Below are positions 7,883-17,247 of a stretch of DNA of 35,693 bases, piece by piece. Each line of letters opens with the position of its first letter. Within the stretch, counting starts at the first letter, position 1. This stretch comes from JBKPCD01 sp046727175 (GTDB taxonomy: Bacteria; Acidobacteriota; Vicinamibacteria; Vicinamibacterales; 2-12-FULL-66-21), in the NCBI GenBank assembly GCA_046727175.1, contig JBKPCD010000133.1, positions 1 to 35,693 of the forward strand, written 5' to 3'. Below the pieces are notes generated by a model that saw only the letters and a list, made by a program, of their open reading frames with translations, made no database searches and was not told where the DNA came from. The position numbers and the translations under genes were made by a program.

Positions 7883-10741
7883 ATGACCTTGAGTGAGCTG
7901 CTGCATCAGCCTGCAGCGCAGGCAATCGGCTGGGCGCTCCTGCAGTTCGTCTGGCAGGGAGCCCTGGTGGGCGTCCTCACCGCCGTGGCGCTTGCCGTTC
8001 TGCGTCGGAGCGCGGCGGACGTGCGCTACGTGGTCGCGACGATCGGGCTCGCCGTGATGGTGACGATGCCGATCGTTACCGCGGTGCAGACCTGGCGGTC
8101 ATCGGCGACGCCAGCAGGCGGCTCGACTTCATCATTCGTGAGTGCCGCGGCCGCACACACGGAGTCCATTCAAACCGCGCCGGCGAGGATGTCGATGTCG
8201 CGTGCCATCTCGCGCGCATCAGGAGCACCGATTAAGGTGAGCCCCGCCGCCAACCTGCCGCAACTCCGAGTCGAGCCCTGGCTGCCAATGTTGCTGGCGT
8301 TATGGCTGTGCGGCGTGTCGATCCTGTCTCTGCGCCTCTTGAGCGGCTGGTTCTTCGTGCAACGGATGAAGAGCCACGCCGCCGCCGTCGCAGCCAATCG
8401 ATGGCAGGAGATGACGAGAAAGCTGTCGCGCCGCCTCCACATCACGCGATCGATTCGCCTGCTCCAATCAGCGGCGGTCGATGTGCCGACGGTCATTGGC
8501 TGGTTGTCACCGGTCGTTCTGCTGCCGACGAGCGCGCTTGCCGGTCTCGCGCCGCACCAGCTCGAGGCGATTCTCGCGCACGAGCTCGCGCACATCAGGC
8601 GGCACGACTACGTCGTCAACCTGTTGCAGACGCTCGTCGAGACGCTGCTCTTCTATCATCCGGCGGTCTGGTGGGTATCGCGCCGAATCCGGATCGAGCG
8701 CGAGAACTGCTGCGATGACCTCGCGGTGAGCTTGTGCGGCGATCCGTACACCTACGCGCGAGCGCTCGCCAGCCTCGAAGAGCTGCGCGACAGGTCCGGC
8801 CGGTTCGTGCTGGCCGCCACGGGCGGATCGCTGCTCCAGCGCGTACGGCGACTGCTTGGCGCTCCTTCGCACGCCGGGCGTGGCCCCGGGTGGCTCGCCG
8901 GACTGACGGCGGTTGTCCTGATTGCCGGGATTGCCGCCGGGGCGATCGGCAACGAAGCGATGTCGCGCTCTCGACGTCCCCGATCCGTGGAGGCGAGGCC
9001 CGCGACCATTGCGAGCGTTCCGCGCGCCGCGAAGGCGTTCGTGCGCGAACAGAGAGATACGGTTCGCGAGGTCGCGCAGCACGGTCGTGAGATCAGGGCG
9101 GCGTTTGCGGTCGCGACGCGCGCGGCTGCGCACGCTTTTCGCGACGCTACGAAGGCATTCGCCAGGGGCGCCGCAGCGTTGAGCGTTCGTGGCGTGTCGG
9201 GGTTTGATCAGATCCCACCCGTCCCGCCGACACCACCCACGCCGCCGACGCCCCCGACACCCCCGACGCCAGCGACACCGGAAACACCTGAGACGCCGGC
9301 AACTCCGGCGACACCGCCAACTCCGGCGACACCGCCAACACCACCGACTCCAGAGACACCGCCAACGCCGCCGACTCCCGAGTCGATCGACATTTCATTG
9401 CCGTCACTTCCGCCGGATCCACCGGAGCCTCCGACACCTGCGGTTCCGGCACAGTCGAAGAGCTCGCACTCGGTCTCGATGTCGACGGATCATGGCCAGC
9501 GGCGCGGCAATTTCGTCTGGTCCAACGGCCAAGAGAAGCTCGAAGTCACCTACGTCGGGGATATCGAGTTCACCGACGACGACACGGACGTCAAGCGGCT
9601 GTCCCCGGATGGTTACCTGAAGATCAGAGAAGGCGGATGGTTCGTCGGCCGTGGCGTCGAGTTCCGCGCGGATGCCGCCGGCAATCTGAAGCGACGCTAC
9701 TTCGCGGGTAACTCGGAGAAGCCGTTCGAGCCCGAAGGTCGCCAGTGGCTTGCGCAAGTCCTGCCACGATTCATCCGCCAGACCGGCATTGGCGCCGAGG
9801 CTCGTGTCGCGCGCATTCTCAAGGCGAAGGGTCGCTCGGGCGTCCTGTCCGAGATTTCCCTCATCGAAGGAAGCTGGGCGAAACGAATCTATTTCTCCGA
9901 GCTGCTGAAGACCAAGCTCGATCCAGACACAATCCGCCGCGTGCTCGCGCAGGCGGGACGCGAGATCGATTCCGATTTCGAGCTCGCGACGCTCCTCATC
10001 AACGACGGTGACGTCCTGCTGGCGAACGAGGGGACCCGTCAGGCGTATTTCGACGCGGCTCGCAGCATCGACTCCGACTTCGAGATGCGCCGCACGTTCT
10101 CCGCAGCGCTCAAACGCGGCCCGATCGGCGCGGCGACTCTCGCCAGCATGCTCGACGCGAGCACCGGGATCTCATCGGACTTCGAAGAGGCCACGCTCCT
10201 CATCGAGGTGGCGAAGCTGCAGCCGCTGGACAACACCTCGCGTGGTCCGTTCTTCAACGCGCTGCGCACGGTCGAAAGTGATTTCGAGCATCGCCGCGTC
10301 TTGTCGGCGCTCGCCCAGCGCACGGATCTTCCGCCGGAGACGGTTAGCGCGATGGTCGATTCGGCCACGGCCATCGGCTCCGATTTCGAGCTGGCGACCT
10401 TCCTCCTCGAGGTCCTCAAGCAGCATCCGGTCGACAGCGCCTTCCGCGAGCCCTTCTTCCGGGCGGTTGACTCCATCGGGTCGGCCTTCGAGCGCGGACG
10501 CGTGCTCCAGGCCGTCGTCAAACGGCCCGATGTGCCGGCCCAGACGCTCGTCAGCGTGCTGCGTGCCGTGCGCACGATGAACAGTCACTTCGAGGCGTCG
10601 CAGGTCCTGATGGCAATCGCGCAGCAGCACACCCTTACCGGTGAGGCCCGCGACCTCTACATCGAAGCGGCCGACAAGCTCGGCGACTTCGAGCAGGGCA
10701 GAGCGCTCTCGGCGCTTGTGAAAAGTGAAAAGCGCCGGTGA
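7883..10741 (+). CDS. BlaR1-like M56 membrane metalloprotease with Pro/Thr linker and 34-residue repeats
   Basis: A 952-residue integral membrane zinc protease, the expected partner that cleaves the neighbouring BlaI. N-terminal hydrophobic segments lie at about 12-40, 48-66 and 132-154. The M56 core has HELAH at 233-237 and a third ligand near 274 (RIERENCCDDLA). A further membrane segment follows (GWLAGLTAVVLIAGIAAGA). Residues 445-500 are a PTPPTP/ETP linker, then an unassigned domain (about 520-690). From about 695 to the end are eight units of 34 residues, each with S-D-F-E or a close variant. The penicillin-binding sensor of true BlaR1 is absent, so the signal sensed is probably different. 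The start is 80 bp after blaI, with no clear Shine-Dalgarno. Confidence 0.88.
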   Translation: MTLSELLHQPAAQAIGWALLQFVWQGALVGVLTAVALAVLRRSAADVRYVVATIGLAVMVTMPIVTAVQTWRSSATPAGGSTSSFVSAAAAHTESIQTAPARMSMSRAISRASGAPIKVSPAANLPQLRVEPWLPMLLALWLCGVSILSLRLLSGWFFVQRMKSHAAAVAANRWQEMTRKLSRRLHITRSIRLLQSAAVDVPTVIGWLSPVVLLPTSALAGLAPHQLEAILAHELAHIRRHDYVVNLLQTLVETLLFYHPAVWWVSRRIRIERENCCDDLAVSLCGDPYTYARALASLEELRDRSGRFVLAATGGSLLQRVRRLLGAPSHAGRGPGWLAGLTAVVLIAGIAAGAIGNEAMSRSRRPRSVEARPATIASVPRAAKAFVREQRDTVREVAQHGREIRAAFAVATRAAAHAFRDATKAFARGAAALSVRGVSGFDQIPPVPPTPPTPPTPPTPPTPATPETPETPATPATPPTPATPPTPPTPETPPTPPTPESIDISLPSLPPDPPEPPTPAVPAQSKSSHSVSMSTDHGQRRGNFVWSNGQEKLEVTYVGDIEFTDDDTDVKRLSPDGYLKIREGGWFVGRGVEFRADAAGNLKRRYFAGNSEKPFEPEGRQWLAQVLPRFIRQTGIGAEARVARILKAKGRSGVLSEISLIEGSWAKRIYFSELLKTKLDPDTIRRVLAQAGREIDSDFELATLLINDGDVLLANEGTRQAYFDAARSIDSDFEMRRTFSAALKRGPIGAATLASMLDASTGISSDFEEATLLIEVAKLQPLDNTSRGPFFNALRTVESDFEHRRVLSALAQRTDLPPETVSAMVDSATAIGSDFELATFLLEVLKQHPVDSAFREPFFRAVDSIGSAFERGRVLQAVVKRPDVPAQTLVSVLRAVRTMNSHFEASQVLMAIAQQHTLTGEARDLYIEAADKLGDFEQGRALSALVKSEKRR
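9215..9385 (+). repeat. Coding Pro/Thr minisatellite in the M56 protein
   Basis: About nineteen triplet-based PTP/ETP/ATP units with a 9-nt base period (CCG ACA CCG type). They encode a rigid extended linker (residues 445-500) between the membrane protease part and the external domain. Confidence 0.85.
9962..10735 (+). repeat. Eight 34-residue SDFE repeats at the C-terminus of the M56 protein
   Basis: The Phe codon of the S-D-F-E motif is at 9977, 10079, 10181, 10283, 10385, 10487, 10589 and 10688. The step is exactly 102 nt six times and 99 nt once. Units alternate in type: odd units go on as ELATLL or similar, even units as RRVLSAL or similar. A 68-residue pair of helical hairpins is therefore the likely structural unit. 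Confidence 0.88.
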
Positions 10742-10853
10742 AGTACGAAGTACGAAGTAGAAGCCAAAAAGCCAGAGCCAATCGCCGCTGCAGAGTTCCT
10801 CCGATTTTCTTGTTCCGTACTTCTAACTTCGCACTTCTTACTTCGTACTTTCT
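10742..10853. repeat. Convergent intergenic spacer with inverted repeat
   Basis: AAGTACGAAGTA at 10741-10752 is the exact reverse complement of 10839-10850, giving a 12-bp stem; nearby CTTCTAACTTCG words add further partial pairing. The middle has the words AGCCAAAAAGCCAGAGCC, also found in other gaps of the window. It separates the ends of the M56 and amidase genes and may work as a two-way terminator. Confidence 0.7.
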
Positions 10854-12662
<1,809 letters not shown>

Positions 12663-12709
12663 CGAATCCTCCCGAAGGACGGTTCGCAAACTGGCCCCAC
12701 TTTTGGCGA

Positions 12710-12715
12710 TAGAAT
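12710..12715 (+). promoter_or_regulatory. -10 box (TAGAATACCCG) of the histidine kinase gene
   Basis: TAGAAT followed by ACCCG, 28 nt before the ATG at 12744. The same box plus ACCCG stands before the RidA gene, and TAAAATACCCC before the large kinase gene. Confidence 0.5.
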
Positions 12716-12743
12716 ACCCGACAATTTGGGCTCGCTTCACACC

Positions 12744-14261
12744 ATGGTTCCCGTTATTCACGCGCTGCTCGTGGAAGACGATGACGCGTATGCCGCGATG
12801 TTGCAGGCCGATCTCGAATACTCCGCGGCAGCAGCCGTGAAGGTCCATCGCGCCAGGACCCTCACCGACGCGATGTCTGCGCTGCCGACGGCCCCCTTCG
12901 ATGCGATCCTCCTCGACCTCGGGCTTCCTGACAGCTCAGGCCTCGAGACACTCGCGAAACTGCAACGGCGGACGGGGGAGCTGCCGATCGTCGTGCTCAC
13001 CTCGCGAGACGATGACGCGCTGGCCATCGCGGCGGTCCAGGCGGGCGCGCAGGATTATCTGGTGAAGAGCAGCACGGACGCGCAGCTCCTGACGCGCGCG
13101 CTGCGCTACGCATGCGAGCGTGTCGGGTTCAGGCGCGCGCTGATCGAGCGGGAAGCCAGATTCCGCGCGCTCGTCGATCACAGCTACGACGCGATCACGC
13201 TGGTCGATCGCAATCTCGTGGCCTTGTACAACAGCCGTGCGATCGAGAGCGTCACGGGTTACAGGCCTGAGGAGCTGTACGGTCGCCGGCTCGATACGCT
13301 TCTGCACCCCGAAGACCTTCCGGCGAACAGGAATCGCTTCCGGCGATGCCTCGAGGAGCCGGGGACCGCGGTTCCTGTGCAGTACCGCTTTCGTCACAAG
13401 AGCGGCTCATGGCGGTATGGTCAGGCGATCATCGTCAACCGGCTGCACGATACGGCGGTGCAGGCGATCGTGGTGAACCATCGGGACCTCACCGAGCAGA
13501 AGCTTGCCGAGGAGGCGCTGCGGGCGAGCGAGGACCGCCTGCGGCAGGCGCACAAGATGGAAGCCGTCGGACGGCTTGCCGGCGGCGTGGCGCACGACTT
13601 CAACAACGTCCTTACTGCCATCTTCGGTTACGCCGATCTGCTCCTCGATCAGTTCGGCCCCGATGACACGCGGCGCGCAGACGTGGAAGAGATCCGCCGC
13701 TCCGCTGAGCGCGCCGCGTCGCTGACGCGCCAGCTCCTCGCGTTCAGCCGCAAGCAGGTCCTGCAGCCCCGCGTGCTCCTGCTGAACGACGTCATCACGA
13801 GCCTTGAGAAGCTGCTGACGAGTCTCGTCGGCGACGAAATCCAGTTGGCCATCAGCGCCGCACCGGATCTCTGGAATGTGCGCGCGGACCCGGGGCAGGT
13901 CGAACAGGTGCTGATGAACCTGTGCGCAAATGCGCGCGACGCGATGCCCGGCGGTGGCCTGCTCGAGATCGCAACTGCGAATTGCGAGGTCGTCTCGACC
14001 GATCACGACCGGCCAGGACTGAAACCAGGTTCGTATGTGACGCTCAGCGTCTCGGACACCGGCACGGGAATGGCCGCCGACGTGCGCGCATCGGTCTTCG
14101 AGCCGTTTTTCACAACGAAAGAGCAAGGCAAAGGCACTGGTCTTGGCCTCTCGACCGTGTACGGCATCGTGAAGCAGAGCGGCGGCGGGATTTATCTGGA
14201 TAGCGAAGAAGGGAAGGGCAGCCGCTTCACGGTGTATTTGCCGAAAGCCACTGAGAACTGA
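12744..14261 (+). CDS. Hybrid receiver-PAS-histidine kinase
   Basis: A 505-residue soluble sensor kinase with an N-terminal receiver. Receiver (1-125): acidic pair in LLVEDDDAY, phospho-acceptor Asp58 (ILLDLGLPD), Ser/Thr in VVLTSRDD, and Lys near 109 (DYLVKSS). PAS domain (about 140-265): FRALVDHSYDAITLVD, GYRPEELYGRR, HPEDLPANRNRF. Kinase core: H-box GGVAHDFNNVL with His284, N-box NLCANARDAMPGG, G1 SDTGTGM, and FEPFFTTKEQGKGTGLGL. There is no transmembrane segment, so it senses a cytoplasmic cue or receives phosphate from another kinase. No separate response regulator is nearby. The ATG is 28 nt after a TAGAAT box. The frame is open far upstream (to 11886), but that is antisense to the amidase. 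Confidence 0.92.
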   Translation: MVPVIHALLVEDDDAYAAMLQADLEYSAAAAVKVHRARTLTDAMSALPTAPFDAILLDLGLPDSSGLETLAKLQRRTGELPIVVLTSRDDDALAIAAVQAGAQDYLVKSSTDAQLLTRALRYACERVGFRRALIEREARFRALVDHSYDAITLVDRNLVALYNSRAIESVTGYRPEELYGRRLDTLLHPEDLPANRNRFRRCLEEPGTAVPVQYRFRHKSGSWRYGQAIIVNRLHDTAVQAIVVNHRDLTEQKLAEEALRASEDRLRQAHKMEAVGRLAGGVAHDFNNVLTAIFGYADLLLDQFGPDDTRRADVEEIRRSAERAASLTRQLLAFSRKQVLQPRVLLLNDVITSLEKLLTSLVGDEIQLAISAAPDLWNVRADPGQVEQVLMNLCANARDAMPGGGLLEIATANCEVVSTDHDRPGLKPGSYVTLSVSDTGTGMAADVRASVFEPFFTTKEQGKGTGLGLSTVYGIVKQSGGGIYLDSEEGKGSRFTVYLPKATEN

Positions 14262-14401
14262 CGCTAGCCGGTAGCTCGGTCGGTTCAGTAGCTCGGTAGC
14301 TCGCTTCCGCGCCCGGATTCGGGGCTCGCAGTTCGGGATTCGACATCCGATCGAGCCACCGAGCCACCGAGCTCCCGAGCCACCGAGCTCCCGGGTTGCG
14401 A
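14262..14401. repeat. Convergent intergenic spacer of GAGCTACCGAGC-type words
   Basis: The left part repeats GGTAGCTCGGT words; the right part repeats the complementary CACCGAGCTCCCGAGCC words. An RNA copy could fold into one long imperfect hairpin from either side. Related CCGAATTACCGA words occur at 20580-20640. No gene is seen. Confidence 0.65.
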
Positions 14402-15373
14402 TCAGCTCTTCTGCTTGAACCCCGGTGGAATCTCAAGATCCGTCTGTGCGACGGTTGTGGTGATTTCGAGCTTCTCGTTGTTCACGGTGAAGATGGTTGC
14501 GCGCGGGTTGTCGCTCTTCTTCATCATCTTGCGTGCGAGCATGCCGCCGAGGCCGCCACCGCCGCTGGTATCCTTTTGCTGCGCCAACTGATCGGGCGAC
14601 TTCACCGCGTCGAATGTCGTCGTCGACGCCAGTACCGTGCCCTGTAGCGTCGCTTTTTCCGTGTTCAGCCGCTCCATTGCCTGCTTCAGCAGCGGATACA
14701 TTGCAACCATTGCCGCCATCTGCTCGGCGGAGATGCCGGCTGTCTCCGGCGCGATGGCCTTCCAGTAACGCATCTCGAAGTCTGCCAGTTCCTTCATCGC
14801 TGGAATGTCGGGGCCGAGCCAGGAATCCGCCGTCACGACGAGGCCGCCGCCCTGCTCGAGTGTCTTTCCTTTTTCGCGTACAGTAATCGTCATTACGACC
14901 TCGCGCGCGTCGTAGCCGGCAATCGACTTCTTCTGACCCGTTTCCTTCACGTCAAAGTCCACCTCGACTTCCTTGCCGGACGGTTGCTGTTGCTCGGACG
15001 GCTTGGCTTCTTCGTTCTGGGCTTCCTTCGCCGCTCGTTCCTGGGCCTCGCGGATCCGCTGCCGCAGCTGCTCGAACGTCGTGACTTCGTATGTTTTCTT
15101 CTTCATGTCGAGGTCGTAGATCTTCTCTTCCGAGAGATCCACGATTCGACCTGCCATGTCGTTCATCGTCATCTTCCGATTCCCCTTCAGGGCAACCGTC
15201 GAGACGACGCCCTCTTTCATGGCTTTGCCGCCGAACATGCCAGCCATGCGGCCCAGCATGCCTTCAATCTTGACCTGATCCTTGTCGCGGGTCTTGATCT
15301 CCGCCCGCGCCGCCGCAGCCGTCGCTGCGACAACCGACACCACCACCGCACAGGACATCAACAGACGTTTCAT
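14402..15373 (-). CDS. Exported DUF4412-like protein
   Basis: A 323-residue protein with a clear signal peptide (MKRLLMSCAVVVSVVAATAA, then ARAEI). The mature part has VALKGNRKMTMNDMAGRIVDL followed by KIYDLDMKKKTYEVTTF. This layout (a metal- or redox-insensitive record of 'bound ligand' followed by YDLDxxxKTY) resembles DUF4412/outer-membrane lipoprotein-sorting-like proteins. A Glu/Gln-rich helix (about 105-130) and a Gly-rich loop near the C-terminus interrupt it. The function is not known. ATG 15373 has a GGGGAGG Shine-Dalgarno (15378-15384), and an A/T-rich box with TATATATA lies 25-45 nt upstream. It stands alone between a convergent and a divergent neighbour. Confidence 0.8.
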   Translation of the reverse strand: MKRLLMSCAVVVSVVAATAAAARAEIKTRDKDQVKIEGMLGRMAGMFGGKAMKEGVVSTVALKGNRKMTMNDMAGRIVDLSEEKIYDLDMKKKTYEVTTFEQLRQRIREAQERAAKEAQNEEAKPSEQQQPSGKEVEVDFDVKETGQKKSIAGYDAREVVMTITVREKGKTLEQGGGLVVTADSWLGPDIPAMKELADFEMRYWKAIAPETAGISAEQMAAMVAMYPLLKQAMERLNTEKATLQGTVLASTTTFDAVKSPDQLAQQKDTSGGGGLGGMLARKMMKKSDNPRATIFTVNNEKLEITTTVAQTDLEIPPGFKQKS

Positions 15374-15585
15374 GGAGCCTCCCCGGAGCTCGACCGTTTA
15401 TATATATCTATTTTACATGGAGGGCCTGGGCTGAAGAGCTAGCTCTGGGCTCATGGCTTTTGGCTCTGGGAACACAGGGAGGGAAAGACTCAGAACCTAC
15501 AGCCAAAGCCAAAAGTCTAAAGACGAAAGCCAACGGTCATTCGCCAGAGTTAACATCCGTGCGCCTGAAGCGTCCTCCCTCTCAG
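15374..15585. repeat. Divergent intergenic region with TGGCTTTTGGCTCTGGG-type words
   Basis: The first 45 nt hold the ribosome site and A/T-rich promoter of the leftward gene. From about 15428 to 15540 the sequence is quasi-repetitive: GGCTCATGGCTTTTGGCTC on one side and CAGCCAAAGCCAAAAGTC on the other, largely complementary. TAACAT at 15551-15556 is a possible -10 box for the sigma factor gene. Confidence 0.6.
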
Positions 15586-16161
15586 ATGCAGCTCGCGGCC
15601 GTGCACCCGCCACTGGCGACCGCCGCTGGCGAAACGACGAGGTTCTCCGAACGGCATGCATCGGAGGACGCCCGACTCGTCCGTGAGGCACAAGGCGGAG
15701 ACGAAGGGGCGTTTGGTCGGCTCTACGATCGCTATGCCCGCGTCGTCCACGGGTTGTTGCTCGCGCGCGTCCCACGCGCGGACGTCGACGATCTGGTTCA
15801 GGAGGTGTTCCTGACCGCATGGCGGCGGCTTGATGCGCTCCGCGACCCCGCGGCGTTCGGCGGATGGCTGGCAGTGATCGCGCGGAACCGCGCGACGGAT
15901 TTTCATCGGCGCGCACCCGAGCACGTCGAACTGCCAGCGACCGTGACCGCCCATGATTCGACGGCGGCGCGCACGGAAGCGCTCGCAATCCTCGAGCTTG
16001 TTCGCACTTTGCCGGACGCGTACCGCGAGACCCTCGTGCTGAGACTCGTCGAAGGTCTCACGGGACCCGAAATCGCGGATCGCACCGGGCTCACTCCGGG
16101 GTCGGTGCGCGTGAACCTACATCGCGGGATGAGGCTCCTGCGCGAGAAGCTGAATCGATGA
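15586..16161 (+). CDS. ECF RNA polymerase sigma factor
   Basis: A 191-residue extracytoplasmic-function sigma factor. Region 2 runs over about 35-100 (FGRLYDRYARVVHGLL, DVDDLVQEVFLTAWRRLD). Region 4 lies near the end (ETLVLRLVEGLTGPEIADRT, then GSVRVNLHRGMRLLREKL). ATG 15586 was chosen because the open frame further up (from 15460) is spacer repeat translated as Lys-rich text. The stop overlaps the FecR-domain gene by 4 nt (ATGA), so the two are coupled. The FecR-domain protein is the likely membrane regulator that holds or releases this sigma factor. Confidence 0.9.
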   Translation: MQLAAVHPPLATAAGETTRFSERHASEDARLVREAQGGDEGAFGRLYDRYARVVHGLLLARVPRADVDDLVQEVFLTAWRRLDALRDPAAFGGWLAVIARNRATDFHRRAPEHVELPATVTAHDSTAARTEALAILELVRTLPDAYRETLVLRLVEGLTGPEIADRTGLTPGSVRVNLHRGMRLLREKLNR

Positions 16162-17174
16162 AGAAGGACCAGCCTTCGGACTATCTGTGGGACCGCTCCG
16201 GCGCGCCGGATCCCGAGGTCGCACACCTCGAAGAGGTGCTGGGAACGTTGCGCCGTGAATCTCCACTGAGAGACTTGCCGGCGCGGATCGGCAGGCGGCG
16301 TTCACAGATGCGGCCGATCCTCTACGGCCTGACCGCCGCCGCGATTGTGTGCCTGGTGGCGGGCGCCGCGTGGTTCAGCGTGGGCCAGCCGCACTTCGGG
16401 TGGGCCGTTCGGACGCTTGCGGGAGTTCCGGTCCTCGACGGTCGAGCGCTGGATCGCGGTGGTCGTCTGCGCGTTGGCAAATGGCTCGAGACCGATGGGT
16501 CCTCGAGTGCCCGTATCTCGGTCGGTCAAATCGGCCGCGTGGACGTCGACCCGAACTCGCGCGTGCAGCTCGTGGAGTCTCGCGGGCGCGAGCATCGCAT
16601 GGCGCTGACACAAGGTACCATTCACGCGCGCATCTGGGCACCCCCGAAATTCTTTTTCGTCAACACGCCGTCCGCGATTGCCACCGATCTGGGCTGCGCG
16701 TATACGCTGCACGTGGACGGGACAGGCGCGGGACTCGTCCGCGTCACCCACGGGTGGGTCGGGTTCGAGCACGCCGGACGCGAATCGTTCATTCCCGAGA
16801 ACGCCGTGTGTGCGACCCGGCCTGGCGTAGGGCCCGGCACTCCCCGCTACGAGGATGCGCCCGAGGGGTACGCCGACGCGCTCGCGCTCCTGGATTTCGG
16901 CCCGGCAGATTCGCCTGGCCGCAGCGAGGCGCTGGATTTCGTCCTCTCTCGCGCCCGGCGCCGCGACGCATTGACGCTGTGGCACCTCCTCTCCCGCGGC
17001 ACGCTCGACGAGCGCGGACGCGTTTTCGATAAACTTGCGGGGCTCGTGCCTCCTCCCGAAGGAGTCACTCGCGACGCCGTGCTCAGAGGCGACCGCAGCG
17101 CCATCGACCACTGGTGGGATGCGCTGGGGTTGGAGAGTACGACTTGGTGGCGGCTGTGGAAAAAGAAATGGTGA
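16158..17174 (+). CDS. FecR-domain membrane protein, probable anti-sigma regulator
   Basis: A 338-residue single-pass protein. About 45 residues face the cytoplasm and include two Leu-rich stretches that could bind the sigma factor. One membrane helix follows (about 53-73, ILYGLTAAAIVCLVAGAAWF). The FecR fold lies outside (about 85-225): LETDGSSSARISVG, GRVDVDPNSRVQL, ALTQGTIHARIW, and TDLGCAYTL. The external tail (about 230-338) is helical and unassigned. It overlaps the sigma gene by 4 nt. FecR-type regulators usually pass a signal from outside to the sigma factor. No TonB receptor is nearby, so the inducing signal is probably not iron-siderophore uptake. Confidence 0.85.
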   Translation: MKKDQPSDYLWDRSGAPDPEVAHLEEVLGTLRRESPLRDLPARIGRRRSQMRPILYGLTAAAIVCLVAGAAWFSVGQPHFGWAVRTLAGVPVLDGRALDRGGRLRVGKWLETDGSSSARISVGQIGRVDVDPNSRVQLVESRGREHRMALTQGTIHARIWAPPKFFFVNTPSAIATDLGCAYTLHVDGTGAGLVRVTHGWVGFEHAGRESFIPENAVCATRPGVGPGTPRYEDAPEGYADALALLDFGPADSPGRSEALDFVLSRARRRDALTLWHLLSRGTLDERGRVFDKLAGLVPPPEGVTRDAVLRGDRSAIDHWWDALGLESTTWWRLWKKKW

Positions 17175-17234
17175 ACGACTTCTAGATTCTGTCCTGGCTC
17201 CAACCTCCAATCTCCTACCTCCTTCCTCCTGGTC

Positions 17235-17240
17235 TAGAAT
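17235..17240 (+). promoter_or_regulatory. -10 box (TAGAATACCCG) directly upstream of the triple RidA gene
   Basis: TAGAAT ends 7 nt before the ATG at 17248. No Shine-Dalgarno fits between, so the transcript probably begins at the start codon. This decides the start in favour of 17248 over the internal Met at 17296. Confidence 0.55.
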
Positions 17241-17247
17241 ACCCGCC

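Noticed and set aside
9208..9393. Minus-strand frame rich in GGVGGVGG, like a PE-PGRS or structural protein
   Set aside because: It is the antisense of the Pro/Thr codon repeat in the M56 gene and has no start signal of its own.
10742..10853. CRISPR array, because of short repeats
   Set aside because: The repeats are 7-14 nt words in both orientations without regular spacers, and no cas genes are present anywhere in the window.
12663..12848. 62-residue N-terminal extension of the amidase
   Set aside because: It overlaps the divergent kinase promoter and coding start, and the Tat-like leader with its Shine-Dalgarno begins at 12662.
15460..15585. 42-residue N-terminal extension of the second sigma factor
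   Set aside because: The DNA is quasi-repetitive spacer with Lys/Ser-rich translation; ATG 15586 gives a normal length.
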